A program made the position numbers and the translations under genes. A stretch of 36,971 bases of DNA from NCBI RefSeq assembly GCF_030532325.1, contig NZ_JAUNLS010000021.1, forward strand, positions 1 through 36,971, read 5' to 3'. The notes under the pieces were generated by a model that saw only the letters and a program-made list of their open reading frames with translations, ran no database searches and was not told where the DNA came from. The stretch is from Corynebacterium sp. (lineage in GTDB: Bacteria > Actinomycetota > Actinomycetes > Mycobacteriales > Mycobacteriaceae). Positions 32,365-36,971 of this stretch are shown here, piece after piece; positions within the stretch are counted from its first letter, which is position 1; every line of letters starts with the position of its first letter.

Positions 32365-34065
32365 ATGGCCACTTTGAGTAAACAGCAATTCAACCCCGAC
32401 TACTACGCCCAGGCATGGGAGAACTACGGCACCGAAGAGTATGACGTCGTCATCATCGGCGGCGGCTCCGTCGGCGCCGGCGCTGCCGTCGACGCCGCCA
32501 CCCGCGGCCTGAAGACCGCCGTCATCGAGGCCCAGGACTTCGCCGCCGGCACGTCATCCCGTTCCTCCAAGATGTTCCACGGTGGCCTGCGCTACCTGGC
32601 CATGTTCGACTTCCGCCTGGTGGCCGAGTCCCTCCACGAGCGCGAGCTCAACATGGCTACCCTGGCCCCGCACCTGGTCAAGCCGCTGAAGTTCATCTTC
32701 CCGCTCACCCACCGTGTGTGGGAGCGCGTCATGATGTTCGGCGGCTTTACCCTGTATGACCTCATGGGCGGCGCCAAGAGCGTTCCCATGCAGAAGCACC
32801 TCACCCGCCGTGGCGTGCTCAAGGTCGCCCCGGGCCTCAAGGAGAACGCCGTCGTCGGTGGCGTGCGCTACTACGACACGCTTGTCGACGACGCCCGACA
32901 CACCATGACCGTCCTGCGCACCGCCGCAGAGTACGGCGCCAGCGTGCGCCCCGGCACCGAGGTCATTGGCTTCGAGAAGGACCGCTCCGGGCGCATCACC
33001 GCCGCCAAGGTCCGCGATGTGGCCAGCGGCAAGGAAACCACCGTGCGCGGCAAGGTCTTCATCAACGCCACCGGTGTGTGGAATGACAAGATCCAGGAGC
33101 TCGCCGGCGTCGAAGGCAAGTTCACCGTCCACGCCTCCAAGGGCGTGCACATCGTGGTGCCCAAGGCCGCCCTCGACTGCGAGGCCGCCCTGTGCTTCGT
33201 CACCGAAAAGTCCGTGCTCTTTGTCATCCCGTGGGGCGAGTACTGGATCATCGGCACCACCGACACCGACTGGGAAAAGGGCCTGTCCCTGCCGGATCCC
33301 GCGCCCACTAAGACCGACATCGACTACATCCTGGACCAGGTCAACCAGCGCGTAAAGCGCCCGATCGGCCGCGAGGACATCGTCGGCGTCTACTCCGGCC
33401 TACGCCCGCTGCTCTCCGGCAAGTCCGACTCCACCACCAACCTTTCGCGCAACCACGCCGTGGCCAAGGTTGCTCCGGGCATGGTTTCGGTGGCCGGCGG
33501 TAAGTACACCACCTACCGCGTCATCGGCAAGGATGCCGTGGACTTGGCCATCAAGGACATCCCCGGCGGCTACAACATCCCCGAGTCCATCACCGAACGC
33601 ACCCCCATCCTGGGCGCCGAGGGCTACCACGCCTTGGCCAACCAGGTCTCCGCGCTGGCCCGCCAGTACAACCTGAGCGAGTCCTTCATCGAACACCTCC
33701 TGGGCCGCTACGGCTCGCTGATCGACGAAGTCCTCGCCCCCGCTGCCGAGGACGCCTCCCTGCTGGAGCCGGTCCCGGGCGCTGAGAGCTACCTGTGGGC
33801 CGAGGTGCGCTACGCCGTCACCCACGAGGGCGCGCTGCACCTGCAGGACATCCTCAACCGCCGCCTGCGCGTGGCCATCGAGTTCGCGGATCGCGGCGTG
33901 AATGCTGCGGAGGGCGTCGCCAAGTTCGCCGCCCCGCTGCTGGGCTGGAGCGAGGAAGAGACCGCCCAGCAGGTGGCGGAGTTCAAGCGCCACACCGAGG
34001 CCGAGCTGGCCGCCGAGGCAGCGCTCACTGATAAGGAAGCCAACGACATCATCGTGGGCGCATAA
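32365..34065 (+). CDS. glpD: Glycerol-3-phosphate dehydrogenase (FAD-dependent)
   Basis: A 566-residue respiratory enzyme on the inner face of the membrane. It oxidises glycerol-3-phosphate to dihydroxyacetone phosphate and passes electrons to quinone. The FAD-binding motif is DVVIIGGGSVGAGAA (residues 27-41); GTSSRSSKMFHGGLRYL is the family signature, and SGLRPLLSG and VAGGKYTTYR also match. The C-terminal domain (about 405-560) is the usual DAO_C region. ATG 32365 has GAGG 6 nt upstream; ATG 32341 is a possible alternative. The aquaporin gene starts 17 bp downstream and glpK follows, giving the complete route from glycerol to dihydroxyacetone phosphate in one operon. Confidence 0.95.
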   Translation: MATLSKQQFNPDYYAQAWENYGTEEYDVVIIGGGSVGAGAAVDAATRGLKTAVIEAQDFAAGTSSRSSKMFHGGLRYLAMFDFRLVAESLHERELNMATLAPHLVKPLKFIFPLTHRVWERVMMFGGFTLYDLMGGAKSVPMQKHLTRRGVLKVAPGLKENAVVGGVRYYDTLVDDARHTMTVLRTAAEYGASVRPGTEVIGFEKDRSGRITAAKVRDVASGKETTVRGKVFINATGVWNDKIQELAGVEGKFTVHASKGVHIVVPKAALDCEAALCFVTEKSVLFVIPWGEYWIIGTTDTDWEKGLSLPDPAPTKTDIDYILDQVNQRVKRPIGREDIVGVYSGLRPLLSGKSDSTTNLSRNHAVAKVAPGMVSVAGGKYTTYRVIGKDAVDLAIKDIPGGYNIPESITERTPILGAEGYHALANQVSALARQYNLSESFIEHLLGRYGSLIDEVLAPAAEDASLLEPVPGAESYLWAEVRYAVTHEGALHLQDILNRRLRVAIEFADRGVNAAEGVAKFAAPLLGWSEEETAQQVAEFKRHTEAELAAEAALTDKEANDIIVGA

Positions 34066-34082
34066 CAAGAAAGACGACATAT

Positions 34083-34820
34083 ATGACTGGAATGGATGCC
34101 TTCCTCTGGGAGTTCATCGGAACTGCCCTCCTGATGCTGCTGGGCAATGGCGTGTGCGCCGTGGTCAACCTGCGCACCTCCGCCGCCCGCGGCTCTGACT
34201 GGATTGTCATTGCCCTGGGCTGGGGCATGGGCGTGTTCATCGGCGCCAGCGTGGCCGATCCCACCGGCGGACACCTCAACCCCGCCGTGACCATCTGGGC
34301 CGCGGTGTCCGGTGGCCTCGAGTGGCGCCTCGTGCCCTACTACATCGCCGGCCAGCTGCTGGGCGCGATGCTGGGTGCGCTGCTGGCCTGGCTCACCTTC
34401 AAGCAGCTTTTCGACGCCAACAACCTCGACGAGGAAGGCAACGTCACCGGGGCCAACGCGAATACCAACGGAATCTTCTTCACCAAGCCGGCCCACCCGA
34501 ACAACGGCTGGAACGCGGTGACTGAGTTCATCGCCACCTGCGTGCTGCTCATGTTCATCGCCTTCGGGCCCACCGGCGGCGAGCTTGGCCCGCTGAAGTA
34601 CTTCGCGGTGGCCTTCGTGGTGGTCTCCATTGGCCTGTCCCTGGGCACGCCGACTGGCTACGCCATCAACCCCGTGCGTGACCTCGGCCCGCGCATCATG
34701 TACGCCTTTGTCCTGCCCATCAAGGACAAGGGCAGCGCCAACTGGTCCTACGCATGGGTGCCCGTCGTTGCCCCGTCGCTGGCCGCCGTGGCGGTTGGCC
34801 TGCTGACCTTGGCCCTCTAG
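34083..34820 (+). CDS. glpF: Glycerol uptake facilitator (aquaglyceroporin)
   Basis: A 245-residue channel protein of the MIP family with six helices. The first NPA loop is intact (GGHLNPAVT), whereas the second reads NPV ([13 protein letters not shown]). The Asp after the second box (NPVRD) that marks glycerol-conducting members is present, as is the family Arg that forms the selectivity filter. A longer loop between helices 3 and 4 ([20 protein letters not shown]) is as expected for GlpF. It starts 17 bp after glpD and ends 31 bp before glpK, so it is the middle gene of the operon. ATG 34083 is chosen; no strong ribosome binding site is visible. Confidence 0.93.
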   Translation: MTGMDAFLWEFIGTALLMLLGNGVCAVVNLRTSAARGSDWIVIALGWGMGVFIGASVADPTGGHLNPAVTIWAAVSGGLEWRLVPYYIAGQLLGAMLGALLAWLTFKQLFDANNLDEEGNVTGANANTNGIFFTKPAHPNNGWNAVTEFIATCVLLMFIAFGPTGGELGPLKYFAVAFVVVSIGLSLGTPTGYAINPVRDLGPRIMYAFVLPIKDKGSANWSYAWVPVVAPSLAAVAVGLLTLAL

Positions 34821-34851
34821 CCAGCACACCCCGAGAGAGGAGAAAGAACAG

Positions 34852-36396
34852 ATGAGCACCAAGAAGTACGTCGCGGCGATCGATCAGGGAACCACCTCGA
34901 CCCGCTGCATCATTTTCAATCACGACGGCGAGCAGGTTTCTGTCGGCCAGTTCGAACACGAGCAGATCTTCCCCGAGAAGGGCTGGGTCGAGCACGACCC
35001 GGCAGAGATCTGGAACAACACCCGCCGCGCCGTCGGCGAGGCCATCGCCGAGGGCGACATCAACATTGAGGACGTCGCCGCGCTGGGCATTACCAACCAG
35101 CGTGAGACCACGGTGGTGTGGGACAAGAACACCGGCGAGCCGGTGTACAACGCCATCGTGTGGCAGGACACCCGCACCACCGGCATCTGCAAGGAGTTGG
35201 CAGGCGAGGAAGGTGCGGATAAGTGGCGCCGCCGCACCGGCTTGGTCATCAACTCCTACCCGGCGGGCCCCAAGATCAAGTGGATCCTGGATAACGTCGA
35301 GGGTGCCCGCGAGCGCGCCGAGGCCGGCGACCTGCTCTTCGGCACCATCGACACTTGGCTTCTGTGGAACCTCACCGGCGGCGCCGAGGGCGACGGCGAC
35401 GAGCCCGCCCTGCACGCCACCGACGTCACCAATGCCTCGCGCACGCTGCTCATGGACATCGAGAAGCTCGAGTGGGACGAGGAGCTGTGCAAGGCCATGG
35501 ACATCCCGATGTCCATGCTGCCGGAGATCCGCCCCTCCCTGGGTGACTTCCGCACCGTGCGCGAGCGCGGTTCGCTCTCCGGCGTGCCGATTCGCGCCAT
35601 CCTCGGTGACCAGCAGGCCGCCATGTTTGGCCAGGGCTGCTTCCGCCCGGGCTCGGCAAAGAACACCTACGGCACCGGCCTGTTCCTGCTGCTTAACACC
35701 GGTACCACGCCGAAGTTCTCGGAGAACGGCCTGCTGACCACCGTATGCTTCCAGCGCGAGGGCGAGCGCCCTGTGTACGCGCTGGAGGGCTCGGTGTCCA
35801 TGGGAGGTTCCCTGGTGCAGTGGCTGCGCGATAACCTGCAGATCATCCCCAACGCCGCGGCGATTGAGAACATGGCCCGCTCGGTCAAGGACAACGGCGG
35901 CGTCTACATCGTGCCGGCCTTCTCCGGCCTGTTCGCGCCCTACTGGCGCGCGGATGCCCGCGGCGTCATCGTTGGCCTGACCCGCTTTGCCAACCGCAAC
36001 CACATCGCCCGCGCGGTGCTGGAGGCCACGGCCTACCAGACCCGCGATGTCGCCGACGCCATGGTGGCGGACTCCGGCGTGGAGATCACCGAGCTGCGCG
36101 TCGACGGCGGCATGACCCACAACGAGCTGCTCATGCAGTTCCAGGCCGACGTCCTCGGTGTCGAGGTGCATCGCCCAAAGAACGTGGAGACCACCGCCAC
36201 GGGTGCGGCCTTCGCCGCCGGCCTGGACGCAGGCTTCTGGGAGGACCTCAGCGTTCTCAAGAAGGATGCCGAGGTCAAGGTGTGGAAGCCGCAGATGGAT
36301 TCCGAGGAGGTCGCCGCCCTTTACCGCGACTGGAAGCGCGCCATCAAGCGCTCCCTCAACTGGGAGGATGATGCTGACGACGACATGATCGTCTAA
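34852..36396 (+). CDS. glpK: Glycerol kinase
   Basis: A 514-residue cytoplasmic kinase of the FGGY family that phosphorylates glycerol with ATP. The N-terminal domain starts with [15 protein letters not shown] (phosphate-binding loop); [12 protein letters not shown] and [10 protein letters not shown] supply glycerol-binding residues, with further substrate contact at [11 protein letters not shown]. The FGGY C-terminal signature region [19 protein letters not shown] and [12 protein letters not shown] is conserved. GAGAGGAGAAAG is a strong ribosome binding site. The C-terminus is strongly acidic ([12 protein letters not shown]). It converts glycerol imported by GlpF into the substrate of GlpD. 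Confidence 0.97.
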   Translation: MSTKKYVAAIDQGTTSTRCIIFNHDGEQVSVGQFEHEQIFPEKGWVEHDPAEIWNNTRRAVGEAIAEGDINIEDVAALGITNQRETTVVWDKNTGEPVYNAIVWQDTRTTGICKELAGEEGADKWRRRTGLVINSYPAGPKIKWILDNVEGARERAEAGDLLFGTIDTWLLWNLTGGAEGDGDEPALHATDVTNASRTLLMDIEKLEWDEELCKAMDIPMSMLPEIRPSLGDFRTVRERGSLSGVPIRAILGDQQAAMFGQGCFRPGSAKNTYGTGLFLLLNTGTTPKFSENGLLTTVCFQREGERPVYALEGSVSMGGSLVQWLRDNLQIIPNAAAIENMARSVKDNGGVYIVPAFSGLFAPYWRADARGVIVGLTRFANRNHIARAVLEATAYQTRDVADAMVADSGVEITELRVDGGMTHNELLMQFQADVLGVEVHRPKNVETTATGAAFAAGLDAGFWEDLSVLKKDAEVKVWKPQMDSEEVAALYRDWKRAIKRSLNWEDDADDDMIV

Positions 36397-36416
36397 GCGC
36401 CCCACCCGGCCCCTGC

Positions 36417-36454
36417 CTGTGGATAACTTCGCCTCGCGCGGGAGTTATCCACAG
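36417..36454. repeat. Inverted pair of DnaA-box-like 9-mers (possible terminator)
   Basis: CTGTGGATAACT (36417-36428) and AGTTATCCACAG (36443-36454) are a perfect 12-bp inverted repeat with a 14-nt spacer. Each arm contains TTATCCACA, the consensus DnaA box, in opposite orientations. TTTTGCC follows, so the hairpin could also end glpK transcription. Similar motifs are, as I recall, often found near DUF222/HNH genes in actinobacteria. Confidence 0.65.
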
Positions 36455-36504
36455 TTTTGCCTCTCGCGCAGATTTTTCTCTGGTGCGTGCTTGACGGCTG
36501 TCTT

Positions 36505-36510
36505 TAGTCT
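36505..36510 (+). promoter_or_regulatory. -10 box of the DUF222/HNH gene
   Basis: TAGTCT followed by 7 nt and ATG 36518, the leaderless arrangement seen repeatedly in this window. Confidence 0.45.
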
Positions 36511-36517
36511 CGGGGTC

Positions 36518-36971
36518 ATGAACGAACAGTTAGAGGCGTATCTCGCCGCCCAGTCCGCGGGCATGGCTATCATCCAGGGCGCAGCCGGGCTATCGGCCCC
36601 CCAGTTGGAGGAGGCTGGCTGCAGCAAACGCGAGGCCGAAGAGTTGGTGCATTTAGCTCAGGTCTACTTCGGGCCGACCAGATACACGAGGCGGCAGCGT
36701 AAGGCCCAGGCCACCACACACAGCCTGTCCACCCTGAAGTTGATTGAGTCTTATGCCAAGAAGGTTAAGGGTAAGGATGCTGCCTGGCAGCTGCGCCTGA
36801 AACTCTTGGCGTTGACAACCAGTCAGCAGATCATTGCTACTGCCCGCAAGGAGCTCAAAGCCTTGCGCACACCCCGTGAGGAGGGTGTGAAGATTCGCCG
36901 GGATAGGAACGGCATTTCGCTGCTGACGGTGGCTGCTCGGGATTCTGAGCTTATCGAGGTCTACAACAGCC
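36518..36971 (+). CDS. DUF222/13E12-type HNH endonuclease family protein, 3' end outside window
   Basis: The frame stays open from ATG 36518 to the window edge (151 complete codons). The N-terminus is alpha-helical and basic, with MNEQLEAYLAAQSAGMAI, a helix-rich HLAQVYFGPTRYTRRQRKA segment and ATTHSLSTLKLIESYAKKV, which resemble the DUF222 region of the repetitive 13E12/HNH endonuclease family of actinobacteria. RIRRDRNG-like VKIRRDRNGISLLTV near the end also fits. The HNH motif, if present, would lie in the missing 3' part. Codon use is less GC-biased than the glp operon, as expected for this mobile-like, multi-copy family. An inverted pair of DnaA-box 9-mers lies 64 bp upstream. Confidence 0.6.
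   Translation, partial: MNEQLEAYLAAQSAGMAIIQGAAGLSAPQLEEAGCSKREAEELVHLAQVYFGPTRYTRRQRKAQATTHSLSTLKLIESYAKKVKGKDAAWQLRLKLLALTTSQQIIATARKELKALRTPREEGVKIRRDRNGISLLTVAARDSELIEVYNS

Overview
The window looks like chromosome of a Corynebacterium. It is GC-rich and carries a class E sortase, Lsr2, a septum-formation family lipid-anchor-free membrane protein, an Abhydrolase_9 membrane protein, a DUF2020 lipoprotein and DUF5926 and DUF6474 proteins. From memory, the order (uspA, sortase, HrrSA-type two-component system, sodA/msrA, ldh, GDPD, LCP, pheA, phosphoglycerate mutase, farR/serS, glpK) matches the C. glutamicum cg31xx-cg32xx segment and the srtF-hrrSA neighbourhood of C. diphtheriae. The species cannot be fixed from the sequence alone.

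Layout. 1-443 has no convincing gene. 444-3577: an RluA-type pseudouridine synthase, a 47-residue small ORF, a universal stress protein, a GlsB-type membrane protein and a TetR regulator with a clear palindromic operator. 3537-7828: a second YidC/Oxa1 insertase, a class E sortase with a small membrane partner, a DUF2020 lipoprotein and an HrrSA-like kinase/regulator pair. 7836-13997: Lsr2, a DUF6474 protein, a TM0106-type RecB-like nuclease, a polytopic membrane protein, an MFS transporter and a LysR regulator. 14067-20063: Mn superoxide dismutase, MsrA, an alpha/beta-hydrolase membrane protein, lactate dehydrogenase, a glycerophosphodiesterase and DUF5926. 20064-21786 is a lower-GC accessory island with one unknown gene, a decayed minus-strand gene (two apparent frameshifts and an in-frame TAG) and a LuxR helix-turn-helix remnant. 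21787-28174: an LCP protein, a CPBP protease, an amidase, prephenate dehydratase, a phosphoglycerate-mutase-like phosphatase, a zincin and the septum-formation protein. 28217-32110: a FarR-like GntR regulator, seryl-tRNA synthetase and an acyltransferase. 32365-36396 is the glycerol operon glpD-glpF-glpK. A DUF222/HNH-type gene runs off the right edge behind a pair of inverted DnaA-box-like 9-mers.

Functional themes. Several genes deal with the cell envelope (sortase, YidC, LCP, septum formation, acyltransferase), with oxidative stress (SOD, MsrA, USP) and with glycerol/glycerophosphodiester use (GDPD, GlpFKD).

Two observations stand out. The 605-residue acyltransferase ends in what reads as a Cof-type HAD hydrolase fold that has lost its catalytic acids. 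Fourteen genes start 6-8 nt after a TANNNT box with no Shine-Dalgarno sequence, which points to widespread leaderless transcription; in two divergent pairs the two ATG codons share the bases AT, and in another pair both promoters fit in 33 bp.
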